From positions 281,968 to 345,967 of the forward strand of contig NZ_FUYR01000001.1 in the NCBI RefSeq assembly GCF_900168015.1: a stretch of DNA of 64,000 bases. Direction: 5' to 3'. Shown here in pieces: positions 49,661 through 58,629 of this stretch. This DNA is from Daejeonella lutea (GTDB lineage: Bacteria; Bacteroidota; Bacteroidia; Sphingobacteriales; Sphingobacteriaceae). Each line of letters begins with the position of its first letter. Position 1 is the stretch's first letter. The translations under genes were made by a program, and so were the position numbers. The notes under the pieces were generated by a model that was given only the letters and a program-made list of their open reading frames with translations, ran no database searches and was not told the DNA's origin.

Positions 49661-51676
49661 TTATTTTTTAGGTGCAGCAGTTGTGTTTTTAGGCTGCATA
49701 TCTGATTTCGGCATATTTGTGCCTGTGCTGAAACTGATTGGAACATTACTTCCTGCCGGAGAAACGCGGACGTATCCTGACATTTCCTGGTGCAGAGCGC
49801 TGCAGAAATCAGTACAATACATTGGGTACATACCTGCTTTAGTCGGAATCCATTTTAAAGTGGTCGTTTCACCCGGCATCACCAACAATTCAGCGTTTAA
49901 TGCGCCTTTAATGGCAAATCCATGCGGCACATCCCAATCCTGCTCCAGGTTAGTGGTGTGGAAATACACCTCGTCGCCAACCCTGATTCCTTCAATATTA
50001 TCCGGCGTTAGGTGTGAGCGCATCAGGGTCATATTTACATGGACTTTATTCCCTTCTCTAAATACTTTAGCGTTGCTTTCGCCTTTCGCGACGTAAGGGT
50101 GATTATTCTCTTCTATTCTGAAGAATTTAACGGAGTTGGCCTTAATTACATCTGCTGATACTGCCTGGGCATAATGCGGTTCTCCAATTGTTGGGTAATC
50201 CAGGATCAGCTGCATTTTATCTCCGCTGATATCATATAACTGAGCACTCTGGGACAATTCCGGACCAGTGGGCAAATAGCGGTCTTTAGTGATCTTATTG
50301 TAAGCTACCATGTATTTACCGGTAGGTTTCCTGCTGTCACCACCTGGAATCATAAGGTGGCCCACAGAATAATAGGTAGGAACACGGTCAAGAACTTTCA
50401 GATCTTTCACATTCCATTTCACAACTTCGCTGGAAACGAACATAGATGTATACGCATTCCCTTTGTCATCAAACTCGGTATGCAAAGGTCCTAAGCCTGG
50501 TTTTTTAACTTCACCATAAAGTGCAGCTTCGTATTTGATTACTGGAATGCCTTCGTATTCACCGTCGAAAGATTTGTTAGCAATTGCTTTTTGAATCTTG
50601 TCGAAACTAAATACTGGGATTAAAGCTGCAAGCTTGCCGCTGCCAACAATATATTCACCTGTAGGATCAACATCGCAACCATGCGGCGACTTAGGGCAGG
50701 GGATCATATAAACGAGTCCCGGATAATCACGGATATCGAGTACGGTAACTTGATTTTTTATAGTGGATGTAGCAGTGTGTGTCTTTTCGTCGAAGCGATT
50801 GCTTGCATATTTGACTGCCTGTTTACGGCCCTTTCCCTCTTTGATCAGCTTCTCAGCCATTTTCCAGTTTACTGCCATGATAAAATCCTTATCACGTTTG
50901 GAAGCATTAACTTCCAGAAGGGTATTGGCCTGTTCGGTATTATACGTACTGAAGAAGAACCAGCCTGCCGATTTTCCCTTACCGGCATGGCTCAGGTCAA
51001 AATTCACACCCGGACCCTGTAACTGGAACGCGACGTCCATGTTTCCTTTGTCTTTATCCACACTGATAAAGCTGATCGTTCCTTTAAAATTTTCTTTATA
51101 GGTGTTGATTGGCACATCTCCACTCTTGTCATCCGGTGGCACACTAAACCGGGTTCCAGCAACAATATATTCGGAATTTTCAGTTATAAAAGGGGAGGAG
51201 TGGTTACCACCACTGTTCGGAAGTTCTAAAATTTCAGCTGTCCTGAAGGTTTTCAAATCAACCCGCGCTACACGAGGTGTGTTGTTGCCATTTACAAAAA
51301 CCCAGCGTCCATCAATTTCGCCATTGGTTTGCGACATTGATACGTGATGCAAATCATCCCAAGGCACCTGGCCATGCGAGGTATTTAACATAGGCTTGGT
51401 CTCTTCGGAATAACCCCATCCTTTTTCGGGGTCGACTGAGAATACAGGTATAACCCGAAGCAGCCTGCCACTCGGAAGGCCGTAAACTGAAAGTTGTCCG
51501 CTGAAACCACCCGATACGAAATTATAGTATTCGTCATACTTCCCCGGTGCGACATATACTTTAGCCGCAGCATCTCCGCTGACAACCGAACCGGCATTCT
51601 TTGGTTTGCAGCCATTGAGGCCCGCTAATAATGCCAGGGCAACCATACCGTGGACATATTTTGTTTTCATCTTCAT
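49661..51676 (-). CDS. nosZ: Nitrous oxide reductase, clade II
   Basis: A 671-residue enzyme reducing N2O to N2. The N-terminus is a Sec lipoprotein signal (LLAGLNGC, Cys23) with no twin-arginine motif, which marks the clade II type. CuZ histidines are visible in WDDLHHVSMSQ and SGGNHSSPF. The CuA site is at the C-terminus: His585 in DVPHGF, then Cys621, Cys625, His629 and Met632 in CTDFCSALHQEM. The cytochrome c gene lies upstream, and the maturation genes downstream. Confidence 0.98.
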   Translation of the reverse strand: MKMKTKYVHGMVALALLAGLNGCKPKNAGSVVSGDAAAKVYVAPGKYDEYYNFVSGGFSGQLSVYGLPSGRLLRVIPVFSVDPEKGWGYSEETKPMLNTSHGQVPWDDLHHVSMSQTNGEIDGRWVFVNGNNTPRVARVDLKTFRTAEILELPNSGGNHSSPFITENSEYIVAGTRFSVPPDDKSGDVPINTYKENFKGTISFISVDKDKGNMDVAFQLQGPGVNFDLSHAGKGKSAGWFFFSTYNTEQANTLLEVNASKRDKDFIMAVNWKMAEKLIKEGKGRKQAVKYASNRFDEKTHTATSTIKNQVTVLDIRDYPGLVYMIPCPKSPHGCDVDPTGEYIVGSGKLAALIPVFSFDKIQKAIANKSFDGEYEGIPVIKYEAALYGEVKKPGLGPLHTEFDDKGNAYTSMFVSSEVVKWNVKDLKVLDRVPTYYSVGHLMIPGGDSRKPTGKYMVAYNKITKDRYLPTGPELSQSAQLYDISGDKMQLILDYPTIGEPHYAQAVSADVIKANSVKFFRIEENNHPYVAKGESNAKVFREGNKVHVNMTLMRSHLTPDNIEGIRVGDEVYFHTTNLEQDWDVPHGFAIKGALNAELLVMPGETTTLKWIPTKAGMYPMYCTDFCSALHQEMSGYVRVSPAGSNVPISFSTGTNMPKSDMQPKNTTAAPKK

Positions 51677-51787
51677 TATTGTGATTATAACAGATTTATA
51701 TATTCTTAATTTTTGGGCAAAAGGGGCCTATACAGCACCTTTTTAGATGCCTGCCAGGAAAGTAAAAACGGATTTTGCTTTGACCGA

Positions 51788-52270
51788 CTATTTCGCTCCG
51801 TCGTTCTTTCTCATAAATTCGAGGAGATTTCTCGCGTCGTCGTCTGAAAGATTTTGATTAGGCATACGTACCAGACAAAGCTCGAGTTGTGCCTGAACCT
51901 CCGGATCTTTATCGATCATCACATCGGTATTTGTAATGAAGTTCATGATCCATTCTGGTTTGCGGCGTTCTGTTACACCGGCCCATCCCGGTCCTACAAG
52001 TTTTTCGTCGGTAAGTTTATGGCAGCTGCTGCACTTAACCTGGAATACCTGGTCGCCCAGCTCGGCTTTTTTACTGTCGAGCGGTCCGAGTTCGACAGTT
52101 GTAAACTTACCTTCCCCGCGATTAGGATCATAAGAAGGATTTTCAGAAGTTTCAGTTGTTGCTGTTTCAGTGGCATCTGTGGTGTTTTCCGCAGACTTGT
52201 CGTTCCCTCCACATGCAGCCACAAATGTGACGAATGCGATGACCATGCATATTACAAGAAGCTTTTTCAT
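51788..52270 (-). CDS. Lipoprotein cytochrome c of the nos operon
   Basis: A 160-residue protein; start at 52270 (MKKLLVICMV), giving a lipoprotein signal with AFVTFVAAC. A mono-heme cytochrome c domain has CSSCHKL (heme Cys and His) and a Met ligand probable in VRMPNQNL. It is the first gene of the nos operon and is likely the electron donor to NosZ. Clade II nos clusters commonly carry such a cytochrome. A Crp/Fnr box lies 72-83 bp upstream. Confidence 0.92.
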   Translation of the reverse strand: MKKLLVICMVIAFVTFVAACGGNDKSAENTTDATETATTETSENPSYDPNRGEGKFTTVELGPLDSKKAELGDQVFQVKCSSCHKLTDEKLVGPGWAGVTERRKPEWIMNFITNTDVMIDKDPEVQAQLELCLVRMPNQNLSDDDARNLLEFMRKNDGAK

Positions 52271-52341
52271 ATTGTTTGGTTTGGTTTTCTTATACAAGTG
52301 TAGCCATCCCTCAACGCCCATTTTATGCGTTGAGTCATATA

Positions 52342-52353
52342 TGATGAAGGTCA
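52342..52353. promoter_or_regulatory. Crp/Fnr box in the divergent nos promoter
   Basis: TGATGAAGGTCA carries the TGA-N6-TCA core. It sits almost midway in the 152-bp gap between the leftward nos operon and the rightward Crp/Fnr regulator gene, so one site could serve both. Confidence 0.6.
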
Positions 52354-52422
52354 CATTTTCAGGTAAGGGTCGTCACTGTTTGCCATCTTCTCAGCCCTTA
52401 TTTTTGGTTATTAATTTAAGAT

Positions 52423-53037
52423 ATGGTAGATATCAATGTTTTATTGGCCTGGGGAGGTACTTACAAAAAGGTAAGTTCCAATGAAACCATTTTCTTTGAA
52501 GGTGAAACTTGTAACTATTACTTTCAAGTCGTTAGCGGTAGTATCCGTTGGCTTAATATAGATGAGGAAGGTCGTGAGTGTATCCATGCTATTGTCGAAC
52601 ACGATGAGTCTTTTGGAGAGTTTCCTCTTTTTGATGATGGACCGTATGCAGCAACTGCTATCGCCAATACAGATTCAGTACTAATCAGGCTTCATAAAAC
52701 TAATTTCCTCGATCTCCTCAAAGAAAATACAGATATTCTGTTCTCACTCAACAGGATTTTAACCAAACGGCTGAGGTTCAAATACTCTGTTTTCAAATCC
52801 ATGTCATCTAACAGTCCGGAGACGAGAATCATCAACCTGATAAATTACCTGAAGTCAGAAAATAAGAATTTCTGCGGCGAGTGCCATAAACTTAATCTCA
52901 CACGCCAGCAGATTGCAGGAATGACGGGTTTGCGAGTTGAAACGGTTATCCGTACCATGCGGCATATGCATGAAAAAGGTGAACTCTCAATATCTAAAGG
53001 CAAAGTGTTTTGCAAGGATATGATTGAGATCATATAG
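52423..53037 (+). CDS. Crp/Fnr regulator divergent from nos
   Basis: A 204-residue regulator with an effector-binding beta-roll (about 20-110), dimer helix and Crp-type HTH (about 165-200, LTRQQIAGMTGLRVETVIRTM). An unusual NFCGECHKLNL sequence with two Cys and a His just before the HTH could be redox- or metal-responsive. There is no FNR-type N-terminal Cys cluster. The divergent position from nosZ suggests it controls N2O respiration, in the manner of Dnr/NnrR proteins. Confidence 0.9.
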   Translation: MVDINVLLAWGGTYKKVSSNETIFFEGETCNYYFQVVSGSIRWLNIDEEGRECIHAIVEHDESFGEFPLFDDGPYAATAIANTDSVLIRLHKTNFLDLLKENTDILFSLNRILTKRLRFKYSVFKSMSSNSPETRIINLINYLKSENKNFCGECHKLNLTRQQIAGMTGLRVETVIRTMRHMHEKGELSISKGKVFCKDMIEII

Positions 53038-53076
53038 CCCGGGCTCATTGAAAGGTAAATTGGCCAAAAAAGGATA

Positions 53077-54303
53077 ATGTTTATATCGAAGTGGATTAAT
53101 ATCTCTTTTTTCAACCTGTTTTTGGTTGCCCTTCTCGGCTTTACTTTACGCTATAAAATTGCATTTTCACTTCCCTGGCTGGATCAAAAAAATGTGTTGC
53201 ATAGCCACTCGCACTTTGCATTTTCTGGCTGGGTAAGCCATATCCTGATGGTCTTACTGATTTACTACCTGGGCCTTAAGTTGGGAGAGCAAATTTATTC
53301 GAGATATCGCTTGTTATTGTATGCGAACCTGATCACATCTTATGGAATGCTTATTTCTTTCATCCTGCAGGGCTATGCTTTCTATTCCATAAGCTTCTCA
53401 ACGCTATCAATCTTTGTTTTTCTCCTGTTTGCTATTTATTACTGGAAAGATCTCAGCAGGATCAGTGGAAATCCGGTGAGTCATAAGTGGTTCAAATGGG
53501 CTCTAATCTTCGGCGTTATTTCCGCATTAGGTCCCTTTGCACTTGCTTATCAGATGGTTCAGAAGCTGGCAGATCAAGATTGGTACCTTGGATCCGTATA
53601 TTTTTTCCTGCATTTCCAGTATAATGGCTGGTTTTTGTTTGCTGGGATGGGCTTGCTGGCAGATAAGTTAGAAGCGTTTGACGGCGCAGGAATGAAGCTT
53701 CGCACGGCATTTTATCTATTTTGCGCAGCTTGTGTACCGGGATATTTCCTGTCTGTATTATGGATGCCTTTTGTGAACACTATTTATTATTTATTGCTGG
53801 CGGCGGTTTTTGCACAACTTGCAGGCTGGGTTTTGATACTGCAAGTTGTTATAAAGAATATCGGAGGTATTAAGAATCAGTTTTCAAAACCAGGCAGATT
53901 GCTTTTTGTCTTGTCCGCTCTCGCATTCACTATTAAACTTATTCTTCAATCCGGTTCGATACATCCCCAGCTTAGCCAGTTATCGTACGGTTTTCGTCCG
54001 ATTATAATTGGTTATCTGCATCTGGTTCTTCTCGGTGTAACTACCATATTTATTCTTGCTTATGTAACCTCCCTTAAACTCATCCTTACATCGAAATTAA
54101 TGCTGGGAGGATTATACCTATTCGTGGCAGGAGTAATTATAAACGAATTGTTTCTGATGATACAAGGAGTAGCAGCATTGAGCTACAAAGTTGTTCCTCA
54201 TATTCAGCTTCTGCTATTCGGTGCGTCAACAATTCTTCTTGCTGGGATAGGAATTCTCTTTATAGCATCATTAAACCGCAAACCGCTCGCTGAAAAGAAA
54301 TAA
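53077..54303 (+). CDS. Polytopic membrane protein, oxidase subunit I-like
   Basis: A 408-residue protein with about 12 membrane helices. HSHSHFAFSGWVSHILM (His42, 44, 46) resembles helix II of heme-copper subunit I proteins (HxHxxxxGW), and FFLHFQYNGWFLF and GYLHLVLLGV follow later. It is a distant analogue of the protein at 42720-44000. It starts 39 bp after the Crp/Fnr gene on the same strand and ends at a strong terminator. A heme-binding sensor or oxidoreductase role is possible; I cannot name it. Confidence 0.7.
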   Translation: MFISKWINISFFNLFLVALLGFTLRYKIAFSLPWLDQKNVLHSHSHFAFSGWVSHILMVLLIYYLGLKLGEQIYSRYRLLLYANLITSYGMLISFILQGYAFYSISFSTLSIFVFLLFAIYYWKDLSRISGNPVSHKWFKWALIFGVISALGPFALAYQMVQKLADQDWYLGSVYFFLHFQYNGWFLFAGMGLLADKLEAFDGAGMKLRTAFYLFCAACVPGYFLSVLWMPFVNTIYYLLLAAVFAQLAGWVLILQVVIKNIGGIKNQFSKPGRLLFVLSALAFTIKLILQSGSIHPQLSQLSYGFRPIIIGYLHLVLLGVTTIFILAYVTSLKLILTSKLMLGGLYLFVAGVIINELFLMIQGVAALSYKVVPHIQLLLFGASTILLAGIGILFIASLNRKPLAEKK

Positions 54304-54304
54304 A

Positions 54305-54335
54305 AAAAGACCAATCGTTTACAAATTGGTCTTTT
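54305..54335. terminator. Bidirectional terminator
   Basis: AAAAGACCAAT and ATTGGTCTTTT form a perfect 11-bp stem around a 9-base loop, with A-rich and T-rich flanks. It lies 1 bp after the stop at 54303 and 25 bp before the stop of the leftward gene at 54360, so it can end both transcripts. Confidence 0.9.
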
Positions 54336-54359
54336 GATAGAATTGTTTTTTCCAATATT

Positions 54360-56147
54360 TTAGCCTAATAAAGGGGTACGTACAAGTTCTGCCAGTTCCC
54401 GGAGCTGGTGCAAATCTTTTTTAAACGAACGGGCAATTCCTGATGGATAAAGTCCATGGTCTGAGAGCATTGATTCGTAATAATTAATTCCTTTCAGAAG
54501 TTGTTCCTTAAACTTTTCAAGCTGCTTAATTTTCTTGTCGCTGATATCACGCAAGTTAGTCTCGGTATCATTTCTCAGGTAGTTTATATAAAGCCTGATT
54601 TCATTAATAAACATATTGGGCCGGGAAATGCCTTCTAACAGGTTAAGCTTCCCATAAATATGTTTTACCATTTCATCAAGTGAATATATATCCCTGAAGT
54701 AGGCAGTGTTGGGCCCCGGGCAAATAGTTACTGCACGATTTTCTTTAGCTTTAACCATACCGTTCTTGATATATACAGAGGAAACTAGGCCCTGACAGAG
54801 GCACACTTTTTCTGTAATTTCGTTGAATACTTTTAAATGCTCAGTTTCTGGAAGTGCTTTTTTATTGAGCTCATTGATCTTCAGGTTCTGGTATTTCCTG
54901 GAGGCGGTACAGATAGCCTCGTTTGTAAATTCCGTATTAGACACAAGGTATTTTTTGGTGCAGGGACTTCCCGGGCGACCATCCTCTATCCGCTTAATCC
55001 TTTGAATTTCTGCTGAGCTATTTCTGAAATTATTAAAGGGTATGCCCAGTGGTGAAGCTCCGCTGATATAAAAGTCATTTTCCGTAGCATTTGCAAGCTG
55101 TTTCAGGGTTTCCTCATCTACATTTGTTGCTTCAGGTACCAGCAGGAATGGACTGCCCCAACCTGTTCCATCGAGCTGAAAATGACGGATCAGGAAGTCA
55201 TTTTCTTCCGCTGTACCAATGCCACCCTGTACGGTGATTCTTAGCTCGGGGATAAAGGCAACTTCATATCTTTTTGCGCAAAGTGCCGCGTGATAAGACT
55301 CATACAATTCAGCCCTCATTTCTTCCCTTTTTTCTTTAAACTCCTCCAGGATGGGTCCTAAAAGAAAGCCTTCTGTGGCAAAGGCGTGCCCGCCACAGTT
55401 AAGGCCCGATTCGATGCGGAATTCATGCACCCAAAGACCTTTTTTTGCAAGGAATTTAGCCTGTATAAATGCTGATCGGTAGTCACTGACCTTAAGTATG
55501 ATCTTTTTTTCAGGAGAACGGCTGCCAACCGGAAAGAAATCCCCGAACTCTTCAATGAATGTATACAAGCGGGGGTTCAATCCCGCTGAAAGAACTACTG
55601 AGGATCGGAGTGTACTTTCTGCAAAACCTTTGAGGGCTGCCAGGGCGTCGGAAAGCCGTTCACGCTGATCCTCACCTTTTGTGGTGTTCATTTTATCCAC
55701 TTTTGACATAATATTTACATCGATCGCGCCCTTACGGAGCTGTGCACGCAGACGGTTCTGCATGCAGCTTTTCTTGTATGGATTACGTTCTGACAGCATG
55801 TTCTCATAGCTACGTCTCTCCGCCGAATCAGCAGGAAGAAGATCAAAGTACCGGCTCAGGTCAGACCCGGGTGTGAAGCCCTGAAGTTTAAGTGCTTCGT
55901 GCTGGGTATTCACCAAAAAGTTCAGCAAATTGAGATAAGCTGTAATGCGACGCGACCGGTATTCGGGTTCGTTCTTAGCAATGGCTTCAAAACCGTTTTT
56001 ATCGGGAAAGTGGTACTCGCGCATCCGTTCGATCAGGTCATCGTCTACGATGGAGACTACTGAAGAAATACCATATCGGGCTATTTTAAGCGGGGTATCA
56101 ATGGAGAATCCAAGGCCCAGCACAGGTATGTGAAATGTGTGGCTCAT
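54360..56147 (-). CDS. Possible TIM-barrel flavoprotein, unnamed
   Basis: A 595-residue cytoplasmic protein I cannot name. The N-terminal VLGLGFSIDTPLKIARYGI and later ITVQGGIGTAEENDF, then FLLVPEATNVDEE, resemble the FMN-dependent TIM barrels of nitronate monooxygenase and glutamate synthase. The C-terminal ~180 residues hold a Cys-rich stretch (CTKKYL, ICTASRK, CLCQG, ICPGP) that could bind a metal or cluster, followed by a helical tail. It is 12 bp downstream of hemN, and so in the ldhA-hemN operon with its Crp/Fnr box, which suggests an anaerobic role. Confidence 0.7.
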   Translation of the reverse strand: MSHTFHIPVLGLGFSIDTPLKIARYGISSVVSIVDDDLIERMREYHFPDKNGFEAIAKNEPEYRSRRITAYLNLLNFLVNTQHEALKLQGFTPGSDLSRYFDLLPADSAERRSYENMLSERNPYKKSCMQNRLRAQLRKGAIDVNIMSKVDKMNTTKGEDQRERLSDALAALKGFAESTLRSSVVLSAGLNPRLYTFIEEFGDFFPVGSRSPEKKIILKVSDYRSAFIQAKFLAKKGLWVHEFRIESGLNCGGHAFATEGFLLGPILEEFKEKREEMRAELYESYHAALCAKRYEVAFIPELRITVQGGIGTAEENDFLIRHFQLDGTGWGSPFLLVPEATNVDEETLKQLANATENDFYISGASPLGIPFNNFRNSSAEIQRIKRIEDGRPGSPCTKKYLVSNTEFTNEAICTASRKYQNLKINELNKKALPETEHLKVFNEITEKVCLCQGLVSSVYIKNGMVKAKENRAVTICPGPNTAYFRDIYSLDEMVKHIYGKLNLLEGISRPNMFINEIRLYINYLRNDTETNLRDISDKKIKQLEKFKEQLLKGINYYESMLSDHGLYPSGIARSFKKDLHQLRELAELVRTPLLG

Positions 56148-56159
56148 AAGGTTTTTGTA

Positions 56160-57512
56160 TTAAACTGCGGTACTAAAGATCTGGCTATCAGGAGCATTCG
56201 ACCATAACTTCTGGTCAAAGCACATACATATATTTCGCAGAAATGCCATGCCGGCTGGTGTTACGCGAAGCTGATTCGAAGAAATTTCTACCAGACCATC
56301 CTGTTCTAATGACTCAAGTCTCTCACGAAACTCAAATTCCTGTGGATTGCCCGGAGGAAGAATTGCCTGTCCGCGGCACATAATATCCAGAATGATCCTT
56401 CTGATGACCAGGTCATCCTGATTAAGGATATGTCCTTTGACAAGGGGGAAAGTATTCTCTGCTATATTTTTTAGATAGGTTTCTACGGTTTTTACATTTT
56501 GTGCAAAAGCATACCAGCTATCACTGATCGAGGAGACACCGAGTCCAATGGATAGTTTTGTGTATTGATGAGTATATCCCATGAAATTACGGTGTAGCCT
56601 GCCCGCCCGTGCGGCTGCCAGCAGACTGTCGTTTTTTAGCGCAAAGTGATCCATTCCAATGTCACAGTAACCCGAATGGAGGAGCAGGTCGCGACCACTT
56701 TCATACAAGGCCCGTTTTTCGTCCCCTGCGGGCAGGTCTGACTCGGTAAAGCGTCTTTGCCCTGGCTTCAGCCATGGAACGTGCGCGTAACTGTAATACG
56801 CGATTCGGTCGGGCTTAAGCTTTATTACTTCGGCTGTAGTATTTTCAACACTGCTCAATTTTTGAAGTGGCAGGCCATAGATCAGATCGTAATTGACAGA
56901 TTTATAACCCAGTTTTCTGGCAGCAAGAGTTACGTCCCTGACCTGCTCAACGGTTTGCCGGCGGTTAATGATCTCCTGAACAAGCGGATCAAAATCCTGT
57001 ATTCCCAGGCTTATCCTGCGGAAACCGCAATCGTAAAGGGACTTCAAATGCTCAGGTGTGGTGTTTGTCGGGTGTCCCTCAAAAGAGAATTCAGCTTCAG
57101 GAAGAATTATAGCATTGCTTCGGATGCCATCCATGAGACGCTGGAGGTTCGCGGGACTGAAAAACGTAGGAGTGCCACCACCAAGGTGGATCTCCCGGAT
57201 GCGGGGCTTCCCGCCCAGAACACGATAATACATCTGCCATTCTTTTAAAACGGCATCTATATAAGGGCCTTCAACTGCATGGTTTTTAGTTATGCGTGTA
57301 GTACATCCGCAATAGGTGCACAGGTTTTCGCAGAATGGCAAATGGATGTAGACGCTAATTCCGTCCTCGCTGCTCTCATTGTACGACTGGCGTACGGAGC
57401 TGAACCATTTCCCCTGATCCCAATTCTCAACATCCCAGTATGGAACGGTAGGGTAACTGGTATAGCGGGGTGCTGCTACGTTATATTTTTTGGTCAGATC
57501 GGAACTCTTCAT
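56160..57512 (-). CDS. hemN: Oxygen-independent coproporphyrinogen III dehydrogenase
   Basis: A 450-residue radical SAM enzyme of heme synthesis that works without O2. The CENLCTYCGC motif (CxxxCxxCxC, near residue 57) is the cluster site of HemN. HLGGGTPTFFSP, then SFEGHPTNTTPEHL, then LIYGLPLQ follow the family pattern, and the C-terminal HemN_C domain is present. Its start overlaps the ldhA stop by ATGA. It provides heme for cbb3 and cytochromes under low oxygen. Confidence 0.95.
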   Translation of the reverse strand: MKSSDLTKKYNVAAPRYTSYPTVPYWDVENWDQGKWFSSVRQSYNESSEDGISVYIHLPFCENLCTYCGCTTRITKNHAVEGPYIDAVLKEWQMYYRVLGGKPRIREIHLGGGTPTFFSPANLQRLMDGIRSNAIILPEAEFSFEGHPTNTTPEHLKSLYDCGFRRISLGIQDFDPLVQEIINRRQTVEQVRDVTLAARKLGYKSVNYDLIYGLPLQKLSSVENTTAEVIKLKPDRIAYYSYAHVPWLKPGQRRFTESDLPAGDEKRALYESGRDLLLHSGYCDIGMDHFALKNDSLLAAARAGRLHRNFMGYTHQYTKLSIGLGVSSISDSWYAFAQNVKTVETYLKNIAENTFPLVKGHILNQDDLVIRRIILDIMCRGQAILPPGNPQEFEFRERLESLEQDGLVEISSNQLRVTPAGMAFLRNICMCFDQKLWSNAPDSQIFSTAV

Positions 57513-58546
57513 TGTTTAGCCGCTAAGACTGCTGGCACCGGTTCATTGCCCGCAATGCTGACAAAATCTTTCTCTGTACTGCTCATCCCTGCCCATTTAT
57601 CGAGGTGCTCAATTGTTCTCGTAGCGATTATCTGCAGTGCTTCTCTGGTCAGGAATGCCTGGTGCGGTGTGAGCAGCACTCTCGAATTCTGGATGAATGC
57701 TTTCAGCAGCTTGTCGTCAATGCGGGAACGGGTGTGGTCAAAGAAAAAAACGTTGTGCTCGAATTCATAGACATCCATGCCAATCTTACTGATGTGTCCG
57801 TTTTGAAGGGCATCATAAACATCTTTAGAATTAAATACTGCTCCCCGGCTTACGTTGACCAGAATTACGCCCGGTTTCATATCTGCTATACTGACGGCAT
57901 TCACCAGGTGGCGCGTTTCGTCGTTAAGTGGTACGTGAAATGAGATAATATCGGAATCTTGAAACAGCCTGGCATTGTCAACCTGTTTTGCATTCAATGC
58001 TGCTGCTTCATGAGAAATGTCCTGGACATCACTTACTAATACATTTGCACCAAATCCCTGCAGGATCTTTGCGAGCGTTTTTCCGGTCTGGCCGAAGCCA
58101 ACAATACCGATCGTTTTACCATGAATAGTGCATCCAACAAGATCATCCAGTGTAAAATCATACTGCATTATCTGGGTATGCGAAGGAATAATATTTCGTA
58201 CTAGGGAGAGCATCAGCGCCAGCGCGTGTTCCGCGATTGATTCCGGCGAATAGGAGGGGATGTTACCAACACTTATTTTCAGTCGCTCAGCCTCTTTTAT
58301 ATCGATATGATCGGTACCGGTAGAGCGTGTGCAAATATGTTTAACTCCCAGCTCCTTAAGTTTCTGTATGACAGGTGCAGAGAGGTCATCACTCGAGAAT
58401 ACGAGTACTGCTTCCTTGCCCTGTGCATACGAAACCGTATCCAGAGTTAGCCTGTTCGATATTAAGGTTATATCGTGTTTTTTACTATTCGCCCTTATCA
58501 GGGGTTCTTTTTCGCATGACTTTATGCTATACGCTACTGCTTTCAT
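57509..58546 (-). CDS. ldhA: Fermentative D-lactate dehydrogenase
   Basis: A 345-residue NAD-dependent D-2-hydroxyacid dehydrogenase closest in layout to LdhA. It has the Rossmann motif GIVGFGQTGKTLA, the active-site Arg in VNVSRGAVF, the Glu in MDVYEFEHNVFFFD and the catalytic His in LTPHQAFLT. It reduces pyruvate to D-lactate, re-oxidising NADH during fermentation. It is coupled to hemN, and a TGA-N6-TCA box lies 71-82 bp upstream. Confidence 0.88.
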   Translation of the reverse strand: MKAVAYSIKSCEKEPLIRANSKKHDITLISNRLTLDTVSYAQGKEAVLVFSSDDLSAPVIQKLKELGVKHICTRSTGTDHIDIKEAERLKISVGNIPSYSPESIAEHALALMLSLVRNIIPSHTQIMQYDFTLDDLVGCTIHGKTIGIVGFGQTGKTLAKILQGFGANVLVSDVQDISHEAAALNAKQVDNARLFQDSDIISFHVPLNDETRHLVNAVSIADMKPGVILVNVSRGAVFNSKDVYDALQNGHISKIGMDVYEFEHNVFFFDHTRSRIDDKLLKAFIQNSRVLLTPHQAFLTREALQIIATRTIEHLDKWAGMSSTEKDFVSIAGNEPVPAVLAAKQ

Positions 58547-58616
58547 TGCCCAATGATTTACAACAAAATTAAGTTGCCGGGCAGATGTTAGCTATGAGAT
58601 TAATCAGGCGCGGAAG

Positions 58617-58628
58617 TGATCTCCGTCA
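58617..58628. promoter_or_regulatory. Crp/Fnr box upstream of ldhA-hemN
   Basis: TGATCTCCGTCA, within the 14-mer GTGATCTCCGTCAC, is a TGA-N6-TCA palindrome nearly identical in form to the ccoNO site. It lies 71 bp upstream of the ldhA start and ends 2 bp before the stop codon of the REC-Crp regulator gene. Confidence 0.65.
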
Positions 58629-58629
58629 C

